Of a DNA stretch of 64,000 nucleotides, positions 1-9,274 are shown piece by piece (position 1 is the first letter of the stretch; the number at the start of each line of letters is the position of its first letter). A model generated the notes under the pieces. It did no database searches, was not told the DNA's origin, and saw only the letters and a list, made by a program, of their open reading frames with translations. The position numbers were made by a program, and so were the translations under genes. Location of the stretch: positions 4,278,001-4,342,000 of the forward strand of contig NC_080570.1 in NCBI RefSeq assembly GCF_030247185.1, in the 5' to 3' direction. This DNA is from Malaya genurostris. Lineage: Eukaryota > Arthropoda > Insecta > Diptera > Culicidae.

Positions 1-174
1 TTTCGGAATTTGATTGGGGTGATACATTTGCTGCATCGGGCCCGGCGCCTTCGGTTCGGCAAATGTAGCCTGGAAGAGATACACGAGGGTATCGAAAAGT
101 TTCTCAAACGGAAGCTCCGTTGCCATGCGCTGTTCGTGAAGAAACAGAACTACGTCGTGCAGGGATCGGGATAA
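1..174 (+). CDS. C-terminal end of an unrecognised protein (partial)
   Basis: Frame 1 is open from the first base to a TAA at 172-174 and gives 57 residues that look like real protein: mixed hydrophobic and basic, rich in Arg, Leu and Lys, no low complexity. It reads FRNLIGVIHLLHRARR, then SLEEIHEGIEKFLKRKL, then RCHALFVKKQNYVVQGSG and stop. The SLEEI...FLKRKL part should form an amphipathic helix. The GC content is clearly higher than in the following 3 kb, as expected for a coding exon next to its 3' UTR. The start and upstream exons lie outside the window. I do not recognise the family and assign no function. Confidence 0.6.
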   Translation, partial: FRNLIGVIHLLHRARRLRFGKCSLEEIHEGIEKFLKRKLRCHALFVKKQNYVVQGSG

Positions 175-2140
175 ATTATGCCAAAATAGAAAGAAATTGA
201 TATACAAAATCCATAGTCATAGTTGTAGAGGAAGAAAAAGAAGAAGAAAAACGAACACGTCGTGCACAAACTATGCTTACGAAATGCATTAGTCTACTGT
301 AGTTAACACGACAGTATTATACTCTTACTTGAATGATATTATTCTTGAAGATATGTAAAATACCTACCTACTGAAAAGGTGCTTGAGAAGCGCTAACAAC
401 CTAGTCTAGTCAACCAAAAACCAACTAGGACGAAGGGAAATCGACGGGGGGTGCATATTCTAGCATAAGCGATATATATATTTTATGATGTTTATTTAGC
501 GAATTGATACAATTTTGTAAATACTTGAAAGCGTTAAGATTTATGTGAATTACTATATATCAAGAATTTTAAGAGGCTTCTCACGCAATTTCAACCCGTT
601 CTATTCTCTAGTCAGGCGCAGATATAGTTCGGTAGTTCAGTAGATCATATTTTAGCTTGAATTTTCTCTTGCAATCAATTGCCAAAGCACTAGTATCTCT
701 ATATTTAAGTTTTTATCGTATTGCGAGCTAATCTATGAAAATTAAGCATAATGACACTATAAGCTCGATTTAAAAACTCTATGTGCCAAACATCGAACGC
801 AGTATTGGGATTAGACTGTGTCTTTTAGAATCTTTTAGTAGTTCCTTGTTTGCATTTCGATACCCAAAAAAAATGTCATGAATTAGAAATCTTATTGGAC
901 TTATCACATGGTCTTTTGTCGTACTGTATTGACAATAGATGTTGTGAAAGTGAGTCATTTGAATTTAGGAATCAGCAAGGCTCAAGTTGGCACTATTCCC
1001 ACATCATTCGGAGGTATATTCCGTTCCAAGGATGTTCATAGTAGTCGCTGATACAAACAATCGCTACTAGAACACCATTGTTGTTGTTGCGTTGTGACGG
1101 TGGTGTTGACGGAAATCCACAATTATATCATGTTTTCTGCTGTTGCTTAGGGAATACTATTCGGAATTAATGTTAGTTTTTTTGTCATAAGTGTAAAAAA
1201 ATTAGAACGTACAGACCAGTGCGGTAAAGTTTCATTTTCAATCGAATAATATAAGATGAAAATGAAATTTATGGCCGCTGACAGTCAGCATATCCCTACT
1301 AATTCATTTGACTTTTGCTGCCATTTTCAAGTTGAATAATCGTACCTAGTCATTTGAAGTTTTGCTTGCTCAGTTTCAAGTGCCAAGTAGTATAGCTGCT
1401 TCATTGTCTTCGATCTTGGTAGTAAGCAGATTCGAACGAATAGAATTATAAATGGAGTAAAGTATTAAAAATGAAAACTGAACTATCTGATTAGTCTTTC
1501 ATCTATTTTCTTGAACCAATTCGAATGTTTACATAAACCTCATTTGAAGGCCGCTCTCACACTATTGAAAGAGATATCTTGTCATTTCAAGAGATCAACT
1601 GACGGTGGTTAAACTGAGCCTCGATTGAAGAGAAACGAGTGATGAATTGAATGCTGCCCAATCAGGCCGTCAGCAAACATTGTGTGTGTCAGAGAGCGAA
1701 ATTTACTGCATTAGAGAGATCGTCAATGTGTTCCACAATCAGTTTCAATTGAATTGAATGAAGTTTTACAGCACTGAGTAGAATTCAATACTGATATCAG
1801 CTTCCAGTTTAATACAGCTGCTCTCACTCACTTGGTACGTGAGAGCCTTCAGATTCAAAATTGTTCATGAAAGTTTCGAAATAGAAAAAAAAAGTTTCGA
1901 AATAGAAAAAAAGTATTAGAATTGCATGGAACGTGTCATCTAGAATTTTTTTTTTAAATCGACTTTGTGGGACTATCAAAATATCATATATAAAAATTTT
2001 CCTAAGTCCCAGAAAGTCACTTTTTTAGATAACACTAAATCTCGACGTTTCGTGCAATTTTAAGATTTTTTACATCAAAAAAAAATTTTCGATTTCGGAA
2101 ATTCCCCCCCCCCCCTATGGTGCTTTTTTAAGATCGACAG
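175..2140. other. AT-rich 3' flank without a recognisable gene
   Basis: No coding signal on either strand. The first few hundred bases are probably the 3' UTR of the gene ending at 174, but I see no clear AATAAA close to the stop. There is a purine-rich GAA/AAG patch at about 228-255 and a run of 12 C at about 2104-2115. Repeated short TCATTTGAA/TTTCAATTGAA motifs at about 1220-1860 suggest old repeat DNA that I cannot classify. Confidence 0.5.
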
Positions 2141-2615
2141 TTTTCAAACTTTAACCGCTGGGTAGGACCCCTTACCCATGTCCGATTTGGCTCAAATTTT
2201 GCATGAGGACTTTTTCCGAGGTGCTTAAACTTTTTAACAATAGCGCTTTACGAAATTAGAAGTGATCCCAAAATATTGGCACCCTCATATACGTTAGAGC
2301 GGTGAAAAACGACGTGTTTTGTCGGTTACGTCATTTATACCATTATAGCTCCGGAATCAAAAGTCACAGCCATTTGATCTTTGAACTTGATCAATGGCCC
2401 GACAGTAGCTTTCAAACGAGCATAGGTTTGTCATCTCTGAGAAAATTGAGCGCGTATAAATATCTTCGAAAAGTGCACACACACAGACATTTTCCGATCT
2501 CGTCGAGCTGAGTCGAATGGTATATAACACTATGGGTCTCCGAGGCTCCGTTCAAAAGTCGGGTTTTCCAGCAATTCTAATACCTTTCTTTAGAGAAAGG
2601 GAAAAACAAACGGAA
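2140..2615 (+). repeat. Dispersed-repeat tail, resembling 3' ends of mosquito non-LTR elements
   Basis: The stretch contains phrases that I associate with 3' tails of abundant mosquito retroelements: a 'cacacacacagacattttcc' segment at about 2475-2495, then ATGGTATATAACACTATGGG (2517-2536), then TCAAAAGTCGGGTTTTCCAG and CTTTCTTTAGAGAAAGGG at 2551-2600. That last piece is a small hairpin followed by an A-rich end. No reverse transcriptase ORF is present, so at most a 5'-truncated copy exists. The classification is from memory of such tails and is not certain. Confidence 0.35.
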
Positions 2616-2744
2616 GTTATACATTTGAGTGCATTTTTTGCTATCTCGACAAGCCGATTCGAATGGTATATGACCGAACCGGCCGAACCTGAACCAAAGA
2701 ACCTAATTCTTTTCCAAATTCTAGTTCCAACGCCCAAGTTTCGA

Positions 2745-3360
2745 ATTCGATTCATACACGCAGGTTCTGAACCTGAATCCTGGAAATGGATTCAAAAACT
2801 GACACTGAATTCAGCTAGAAAATTCTGGAACTGAATTCATGGATTGAATTCTGATTCAGAAGTCAGTTCCACAATTTAAGTGCGGAGTTCAGATCCAAAA
2901 TGCAGATATAAAATTCATACACTGAGGTCTTTTTATGCGGTTTTTTTACCCGATTTTTTTTTCACGCGGATTTCCTAAGTTACGCGTTTGATCTGGTGTT
3001 AACCCAATTTTCTTTAAGTCAACTCTGACACTTAGAAAATTTTCGATATATTTTTTTTAGATTACACTAGATCTCGACGTTTCATAAATTTCTAAGGTAT
3101 TTGGTATCAAAAATTTTTTTTACTCGATACGTATCCCCCGCGTAAAAAGAGACCTCAGTGTATTCTGTATCTTATTCTAGAATTCCGAATAAATTAAGGT
3201 AATCTAGCTCTAGATTACCGAATTAGGATTCATTTCCAGACTTTTAGTATTATCTATTAAATCTATATTCTGGACCTAAATTCTGGAATAGAATTCTGAA
3301 ACTAAATTAAATTAAGTTCCAATCGAGGATTGGAACTCAGTCAGTTTCAGGATTCATGGC
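2745..3360. repeat. Degenerate GAATTCTGGAACT minisatellite, cluster 1
   Basis: Imperfect copies of a unit close to GAATTCTGGAACTGA, with GATTCAGAA and TTCAGTTCC variants, recur every 12-25 bases at 2745-2915 and again at 3165-3360. A TIR element (2917-3163) interrupts the array. A second array of the same unit lies at 8440-8945. There is no coding content; the open frame read through it is a by-product of the repeat. Confidence 0.6.
2917..3163. mobile_element. 247-bp MITE, family A (TIR ACACTGAGGTCT), copy 1
   Basis: The left end reads ATACACTGAGGTCTTTTTAT and the right end is its inverted match, AAAAAGAGACCTCAGTGTAT. GCGG follows the left TIR and CCGCG precedes the right one. The flanking TA on each side is compatible with a TA target duplication, as in Tc1/mariner-type MITEs. 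The interior is A/T-rich with repeated ACGCGGATTT motifs and no ORF. A second, more diverged copy lies at 28460-28740. It sits inside the minisatellite and so is younger than that array. Confidence 0.75.
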
Positions 3361-3363
3361 TTT

Positions 3364-3942
3364 ACACTACGCAGAAGGTCTGTTGCTGTTGGTGGACAAG
3401 AAAAAATGATCGATTTTCGACCATGGTACACCTTTTCTACTCGTACAGTTGAACATCGCGACTGAGACTACCTCAAAACCGTCGTCCGAGTGCGAAAAAC
3501 GACAAAAATGCGTGATGAGTTTTCCTCACTGTTTCCAAAAGTTTGAGAAAACTCGCATTGTTTACCACACAAATTTAGTCATAAATTACTCATTCCTTTC
3601 ACAGGGCGAATTTGGAAAAGGCTGCCATAGTAAAGTAAAACGTATACACGTCAAAAAATATTACAATAATCTCATCGACCACACCATTCCTGTCAAATCC
3701 GGAATCTAATTGCGATTATCTCCTAGTTCTCTGTAATCACCAACTTGACACACAAAAGATCAGTAATGATAAAGAGACTCCAATCTAATTGAATACAAGT
3801 CATGTTTTTAAATTTTTCTTTCCGATCACCTGTTTCCATACGAAAAGTAAATAAAAAAACACATCTACTCAGCATAGAATCACCAAATAATTACAATCAT
3901 GAATAGACTTTATTTATTACCTCTGCTACAAAAACTAGCAAA
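3364..3942. other. Unassigned spacer
   Basis: A reading frame of 86 codons at 3449-3709 is open but has no recognisable domain and lacks splice or start context that would support it. I see no RNA gene or clear repeat here. The DNA is AT-rich and directly abuts the TIR of the transposase-bearing element at 3943. Confidence 0.4.
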
Positions 3943-4833
3943 TACAGGGTGATTTTTTAAGAGCTTGAGAACTTTTTTAAACAATAAAACGCATAAAATT
4001 TGCAAAATCTCATCGGTTCTTTATTTTAAACGTTAGATTGGTACATGACATTTACTTTTTGAAGATAATTTCATTTAAATGTTGACCGCGGCTGCGTCTT
4101 AGGTGGTCCATTCGGAAAGTCCAATTTTGGGCAACTTTTTCGAGCATTTCGGCCGGAATAGCCCGAATTTCTTCGGAAATGTTGTCTTCCAAAGCTGGAA
4201 TAGTTACTGGCTTATTTCTGTAGACTTTAGACTTGACGTAGCCCCACAAAAAATAGTCTAAAGGCGTTAAATCGCATGATCTTGGTGGCCAACTTACCGG
4301 TCCATTTCTTGAGATGAATTGTTCTCCGAAGTTTTCCCTCAAAATGGCCATAGAATCGCGAGCTGTGTGGCATGTAGCGCCATCTTGTTGAAACCACATG
4401 TCAACCAAGTTCAGTTCTTCCATTTTTGGCAACAAAAAGTTTGTTAGCATCGAACGATAGCGATCGCCATTCACTGTAACGTTGCGTCCAACAGCATCTT
4501 TGAAAAAATACGGTCCAATGATTCCACCAGCGTACAAACCACACCAAACAGTGCATTTTTCGGGATGCATGGGCAGTTCTTGAACGGCTTCTGGTTGCTC
4601 TTCACTCCAAATGCGGCAATTTTGCTTATTTACGTAGCCATTCAACCAGAAATGAGCCTCATCGCTGAACAAAATTTGTCGATAAAAAAGCGGATTTTCT
4701 GCCAACTTTTCTAGGGCCCATTCACTGATTTGCAAGCGTTGCTCGTTAGTAAGTCTATTCATGATGAAATGTCAGAGCATACTGAGCAAATAATAATGCA
4801 TGAAAATCATAACCTCAAAAAAATCACCTTTTA
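3943..4833 (-). mobile_element. Deleted IS630-Tc1-mariner superfamily element
   Basis: The element is bounded by TIR-like ends: TACAGGGTGATTTTTTAAG at 3943 and AAAAAAATCACCTTTTA ending at 4833, which reads as TAAAAGGTGATTTTTTT on the other strand. Both termini begin with TA, the superfamily's target site. Between them lies one long minus-strand ORF for the catalytic part of a transposase (4052-4762). Only about 70 bases separate the ORF start from the right TIR, far too little for the DNA-binding N-terminus, so the 5' half of the coding region has been deleted. It is probably non-autonomous. Confidence 0.8.
4052..4762 (-). CDS. N-terminally truncated Tc1/mariner-type transposase
   Basis: The 236-residue uninterrupted ORF carries the DDE/D catalytic core of an IS630-Tc1-mariner transposase. 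ILFSDEAHF holds the first Asp (residue 34), WFQQDGATCHTA the second (127), and PPRSCDLTPLDYFLWGYVK the third-acid region (Asp164 or Asp169). The spacing from the second acid is 36 or 41 residues depending on which Asp is catalytic; 41 would fit the DD41D group. Family transposases are normally about 340 residues, so the helix-turn-helix N-terminus is missing, and the ATG used is simply the first in the remaining frame. The frame has no stops or frameshifts, which suggests a fairly recent deletion derivative. The protein is unlikely to bind transposon ends by itself. Confidence 0.8.
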   Translation of the reverse strand: MNRLTNEQRLQISEWALEKLAENPLFYRQILFSDEAHFWLNGYVNKQNCRIWSEEQPEAVQELPMHPEKCTVWCGLYAGGIIGPYFFKDAVGRNVTVNGDRYRSMLTNFLLPKMEELNLVDMWFQQDGATCHTARDSMAILRENFGEQFISRNGPVSWPPRSCDLTPLDYFLWGYVKSKVYRNKPVTIPALEDNISEEIRAIPAEMLEKVAQNWTFRMDHLRRSRGQHLNEIIFKK

Positions 4834-5507
4834 CAATTTGAGCTGCAATGCACTGATGAGTCAAAGACGAAACGTAAACATATTGAAAACGGTTGGGTCC
4901 TAGCACAAAATTTGGCTAACCCCTGAAAGTGTCAAAAGTCTTGTTCGGAAAAATTTTGGCGTGAACGAAAATGTTACGCACACGCTTACTTCGATCACTC
5001 AACAATTGTCAAATGAATGAATATTTGAAACATTGAGAGAAAAGTGCATTGCACAGTATTGTTGGAGATGCCATTTAAAACACTCAATTGTCTCTCATAT
5101 ATAGAGAGAGAAAAAGATATTCGATTGTGTTGTCATGAATAAGCTCATGATAATAAAAGTAAGGATTTTCTTTTCGTTCGGTAGTATTTCTGGTTTTATC
5201 GACTGTTGAATAGGAAATGGCAGTTAATTTGACGTCGCTGGAAATCTTCGCTGCGCTGGTCTCGCAACGAATTGCAGATTAATGCAGTGACGACAAACAT
5301 CGATGAATGTATCGTCTTTGGTTTCAATTCCTATTCAGAAATTATCATTAATTCTCAGATCAATTTGTGCTAATCAGAATTCTAAGCAAAATTACAGGGT
5401 ATATAAGCATTTATTCGTAGTAATGAAAGCTCGATTTTTTACTGTTGTATGATTCGCCGTTCTTCGAAAAACAGCTGTTATAATGTATTTCGATAAATCG
5501 GCTTCTA
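4834..5507. other. Unassigned spacer
   Basis: AT-rich DNA between two transposon clusters. I find no ORF with a domain, no tRNA-like box pairs and no clear inverted repeat. A short run of AGAGAGAGAAAAAG sits near 5102-5116. Confidence 0.4.
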
Positions 5508-6070
5508 AGAGCAAATTCAGCAGCTGCAAGATTCATATGGGTGGTCTATAATGTAAATAAAACTGAAACAAACGAATCCCCAGCAATCCGTTTTAGTTTT
5601 ATTTATTCGACCAGTTCTACTGTCTTCTTCTTCTTCTTCTTCCTTTCTGTTTGGCGTCAACTCATTTGAGATGACGCCGAATTGATGGCACAGCAACTAA
5701 GGCTATATTGCCAGTTAATTTTCGTTTATAGTCCAGTGGACTTTCTTTTCACTTGACTACAAGCGAAAATCTCGCTGCGTGGCTGCGTCGAATCGTCAAA
5801 GTACGGCTGAAAATCCTTTCTTTCTTGCGAAATACTCGAATTTTCCCCGGACTAACACGATGCAACGTGCTCACCCGTTGAGAGTTTCACCGGAAGTGAG
5901 TTCTACTGTCAAATTTAAAACTGGTATACACTGCCGTTCTATTTTTTCTATATTTGAAACACAGATAAAACGCTGCTGGGGCTGCCAGATTATTTTGTTA
6001 TAATTTCTAGATTTAAATTTTAAAACTGACATAAATTATGCATCTAGAACTAGAACACTCCTGAACATGC
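5508..6070. mobile_element. MITE family B, tandem copy 1 (interrupted)
   Basis: The unit starts CTAAGAGCAAATTCAGCAGC and ends near ...TCTAGAACTAGAACACTCCT / ATGCC. It is followed head-to-tail by a second copy at 6071-6358 starting CCTAAGAGCAAATTCAGCAG. Shared landmarks are CCCCAGCAA.CCG, TTTTATTTATTCGACCAGTT, TAAATTATGCATCTAGAACT and GGATGCCAG or GGCTGCCAG. Copy 1 is split by a 274-bp SINE-like insertion at 5625-5898. An inverted half-copy occurs at 11905-12061. There is no coding capacity. Confidence 0.7.
5625..5898 (-). mobile_element. SINE-like retroposon with (GAA)n tail and target duplication
   Basis: A foreign segment splits MITE copy 1. It is flanked by direct copies of AGTTCTACTGTC (5613-5624 and 5899-5910), while the intact neighbouring copy has the uninterrupted sequence. 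Read on the minus strand it ends in (GAA)6-like repeats preceded by AGAAAGGA. Just upstream is a strong hairpin in which GGCGTCA and TGACGCC pair, with an inner CTCA/TGAG (5652-5677). A microsatellite tail, a 3' hairpin and a 10-12 bp duplication are the marks of LINE-mobilised retroposons. I cannot make out convincing A and B boxes, so SINE versus 5'-truncated LINE stays open. Confidence 0.6.
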
Positions 6071-6358
6071 CCTAAGAGCAAATTCAGCAGCTAGAAGTTT
6101 TATATGGAAGATCTATAATAGAGCAGAAACTGGAACAAACGTATCCCCAGCAAGCCGCTCTAGTTTTATTTATTCGACCAGTTCTCCTGTCAAATTTAAA
6201 ACTGGTCTACGATTCCGTTCTATTTTTTTGTATATTTGAAACACGAGTAAAACACTGCTAGGGATGCCAGTTTTTCTTGTTATAAAATTCAGATTTAAAT
6301 TTAGTAACTGGCATAAATTATGCATCTAGAACTAGAACACTACTGAATATGCCCTAAA
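6071..6358. mobile_element. MITE family B, tandem copy 2 (intact length)
   Basis: The 288-bp unit is head-to-tail with copy 1 and about 85% like it by eye. It runs from CCTAAGAGCAAATTCAGCAG to CTAGAACACTACTGAATATG. Because it is uninterrupted across the site where copy 1 carries the SINE-like insert, it gives the empty-site control for that insertion. Confidence 0.7.
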
Positions 6359-6898
6359 GCTATACCACTGCTCATTTAAGTTTTACCACTTATTAAAAAT
6401 ATTCTGTCAGAATTTTTTTGTCTAGTTTTCGGAAGCAACCCAGGAACCTAAAATCGAGATTCAAAGGCAGATAGATGAGCTAATTCAAGCGAGACAGATT
6501 GTTCCGAAATAATGTTGGCAGAGGATAAGCGACTCCACCAAAGTCACTCCAATGTTTAGTTATTACGACGTAAACTCGAAGGCACAAAACAGTCGGAAAA
6601 ATGTTCCTTCTTAAGAGAAACTATTGTAGTCACAGTCACAAACAAATAATGTGCCATATTTACACGCCCTCGACGATTTCCCAAGCATCTCGAATAGTCC
6701 ATGATAAAATGAGTGTTTATTTCTTATTTTAAAAATTATGAAAATCATTGAAGAATAAAGTTCAACTATGCAACCATAATATCGAATCACTTCTTCTTTT
6801 TATTTTAACTGATAATTTACATAAAGAAAAGTGTCTCTTTAGAAACTACCTAACCTAGAATCTATATGCACGCATCTCACTGCATTACTCATTCGCAG
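6359..6898. other. Spacer with a possible small terminal exon at 6426-6512
   Basis: After a TTTTTTTGTCTAG acceptor-like site (to 6425), 28 codons are open to TAA at 6510-6512. They read EATQEPKIEIQRQIDELIQA, a hydrophilic helix-like sequence, then RQIVPK. It could be an alternative last exon of a gene lying upstream, but there is nothing to join it to, so I do not call a gene. The remainder is AT-rich with no other signal, up to the acceptor at 6898. Confidence 0.3.
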
Positions 6899-7560
6899 GT
6901 TCAAGATCAACAAAGCGCAAGTACTGTAGAAAGCATGCGAGTTCGTCGTTACCGAAACACAACTATAAGGCCGGGCCGCAAAAAAGCGAACCGTATGTGT
7001 TGCTACTACCGGCAGGAAAGATCGTAGGTGTGCGCACCGGAAAAGTCGAAAGTTTGGATAAATACACGAATCCCTACACCCGGGTGTTCAACATCGAACA
7101 CATTCTGCACGATCCGGATCTGTATGAGAATCGCAATGGGTCGAAAATATTGAGGTACCTTCGGAAAGGCTCCAAGTTGACCGATTCTGAGAACAATGAG
7201 ATGGTACGGATTTGCTGTGAACATTTGCAACGTTGCGACGGGTAGGAATTTACTGATCTCCGCTTAATATGTTTTGAGTGTACACAATCTGTTTTCTTTT
7301 TTTTTACTGTTTCTGACAGCTCAATGTATCCTGATACTGAGAAGAAGGAAATTTTAGCTAAGTCTATCGTATACACATTCCCCCAGTTGGCTAACGTACT
7401 AAATCCGACTGAGCCACATGTTCTGTACTTTCATCGAAAACAGGAGAACGTGATTAACGATCGACATTCGGGCAAGATCAGCAACCGGTTTGATACGATC
7501 GTTCGCAAAGCGAACGGAAAAAATCGTTATAAAAAACCTGGCCACGTGATTTTAAGCTAA
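6899..7560 (+). CDS. C-terminal exons of an uncharacterised insect protein with a helical 'FP' domain
   Basis: Two exons join cleanly in frame. Exon a (6899-7241) follows an acceptor ATTCGCAG and ends at G|GTAGGA after CEHLQRCD. Exon b (7320-7560) follows TTTCTGACAG, resumes with GSMYPDTEKKEILAKSIVYT and stops with TAA at 7558-7560. The joined ~193-residue segment starts with a basic linker (KRKYCRKHASSS). A conserved-looking block LLLPAGKIVGVRTGKVESLD comes next, then a helical domain with LRKGSKL, LAKSIVYTFPQLANVL and NRFDTIVRKANGKNRYKK. The last pattern ('LA.SIV..FP...', then a basic strand ending in an aromatic-lysine motif) resembles a domain I have seen in many unannotated arthropod proteins. 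No function is known to me. The N-terminal exons were not found in the window. AATAAA occurs downstream at about 7695. Confidence 0.6.
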
Positions 7561-9274
7561 ATTTGAAGGAAAGCATATAGAAAATACATGCCACATTTTT
7601 TCAAACAAACAATTCTATTGAAATTGGCACTAAACAGCAAATTAGACAAAAGGAATAGATTCAAAGCTATTCCAATTCTAAACTTAATGGCTTCAAATAA
7701 ACGTTTTGACAGCAGTGCATCAACCAAAAACGATATAAATTGAAAAGAAATTTCATTTTTAGGTGCGGGAATCTCTATTTTTGTATTGTTGGAAAAACTT
7801 CAATCAATCATTCCTGTTCAAATTGATTGTATCGAATCACTTCAAGTTTGTCTTAATTTTCCCTCAGTTCACATATGAACCTTTTTTAAAGTCTCACATT
7901 AAAGCTCTTCTTAAAGACAGTTTTGACAAAATTTTACATTTATTTCAATTTACACGGATAAGCTCGCGATCGAAAAACAATTAAACTATTATTCTTTTTT
8001 CTATATTTGATTGGTTAGAATGTATTACAGCTAAACAATTGTGATTTTTCAAACGTCGTACTGGTAGCTTGACGATAACAAACACACATATTGAGCAATG
8101 GCACACGCCCCAGGAGGGTATTGAAAAGCTTCAAATCACACATCTCACCGACGTCCATTGAAAATCGAATTCAACTCGTCACCCTCCAACAGTATTCTTA
8201 CTTTATTATGGGGCGCCTTTCCAAAATTCGCCCTATGGAAGTATTGGTAGAACTTAATCGTGAATATCCCGAGGAGTACTAAACGCAACAACATAATTTT
8301 TTCCATATCATCAGAAATATTATCAGTAATTTATGATTTAATTTTCATCAGTTTGAGTTAATCATGAAAAACTGGAAAATTAAATTTTCTAAATTTTTTA
8401 GTCTGCATATAAATTTATTTCACCTCGGTTTTAAACATTAGGTCTAGAACTGGCTTCTTGACTAAATATTGGGACTGAATTTAGTTTCTTAAGTTATGTT
8501 CGGAATTAGAATGCAAAAATCTGATTTAGTATTTCAACATCAGAATTCTGGAACAAAATTAAAAATATAAATTTTAGATCTGTTAGACCGGAATTCTGAG
8601 CCTGAATTTTGGAATTGACTTCTAAATCAGAATTAAATTCCTGAATTCAGCTTCATAATTTATTGAGTTTCAGCATTCATTTCCAGAATTCAGAAACTGT
8701 ATGCTGGAACTTAATTCGAAATTTCGATTCTGGAACTAGATTTTGGGACTGAGATCAATTCCTTTATTCAGTTTAAATTCAGATTTCTGTTCTAGAGCTT
8801 CTGGATTTTAAAAATGAGTTCTGTTTCTTAATTCTAGAACTAAATGCATGAACTGATTTCTTGATCTAAATTTTGAAACTAAATTCTAGGTCTGTTCCAC
8901 ATTCCGAATTTAGAATTTGAATTCTGGTCCAGAATTTCGGTTCTGGTGTAGATAAATAAATGATGGTATACTCATCAGCTGTACACATCGGATGTATTCC
9001 GCAAATCGTTTTTTTAAAACCATTATTTTGTATGGTTTTCCTCTCCTAGGTATGTAAATTCACAAAAAATACTATTGCAATATCCCCATAGGCAGCAAAA
9101 GCAACAAAATCTCAAATCAGCGTCTGACAGCAAAGCGGAGAGTGAAGATAGATTAGCGATGCGACGTGTATATGTGATTGTTGGCAGAAAGGGGGGTTAC
9201 CATAGAGATAGGGCGAAAATTTAATACTGTGGTGCCCGAGTACAGCGAAGCATGCTCTGCTTCTTCTAGTCAAT
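7561..9274. other. 3' UTR and repeat-rich spacer
   Basis: The first part is the likely 3' UTR of the preceding gene. A 63-codon open frame at 8091-8282 includes MGRLSKIRPMEVLVELNREY, which looks protein-like, but has no ATG at its beginning and no supporting splice sites. From 8440 to 8945 the minisatellite described separately takes over. The rest holds nothing I can identify. Confidence 0.4.
8440..8945. repeat. Degenerate GAATTCTGGAACT minisatellite, cluster 2
   Basis: About 500 bases made almost entirely of diverged repeats of TTCTGGAACTGAATT and its permutations, for example AGAATTCTGGAACAAAATT, CTGAATTTTGGAATTGA and TTCTAGAACTAAATG. It is the same unit as at 2745-3360, 5.5 kb upstream. 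The array is too degenerate to define a strict period by eye; units appear to be 12-25 bases. Confidence 0.6.

Noticed and set aside
3449..3709. 86-codon open frame starting with a near-ATG context
   Set aside because: No domain or splice support, and flanked by repeats.
8091..8282. 63-codon frame ending MGRLSKIRPMEVLVELNREY
   Set aside because: No ATG at the start of the frame and no splice sites. The sequence looks protein-like but is too short to stand alone.
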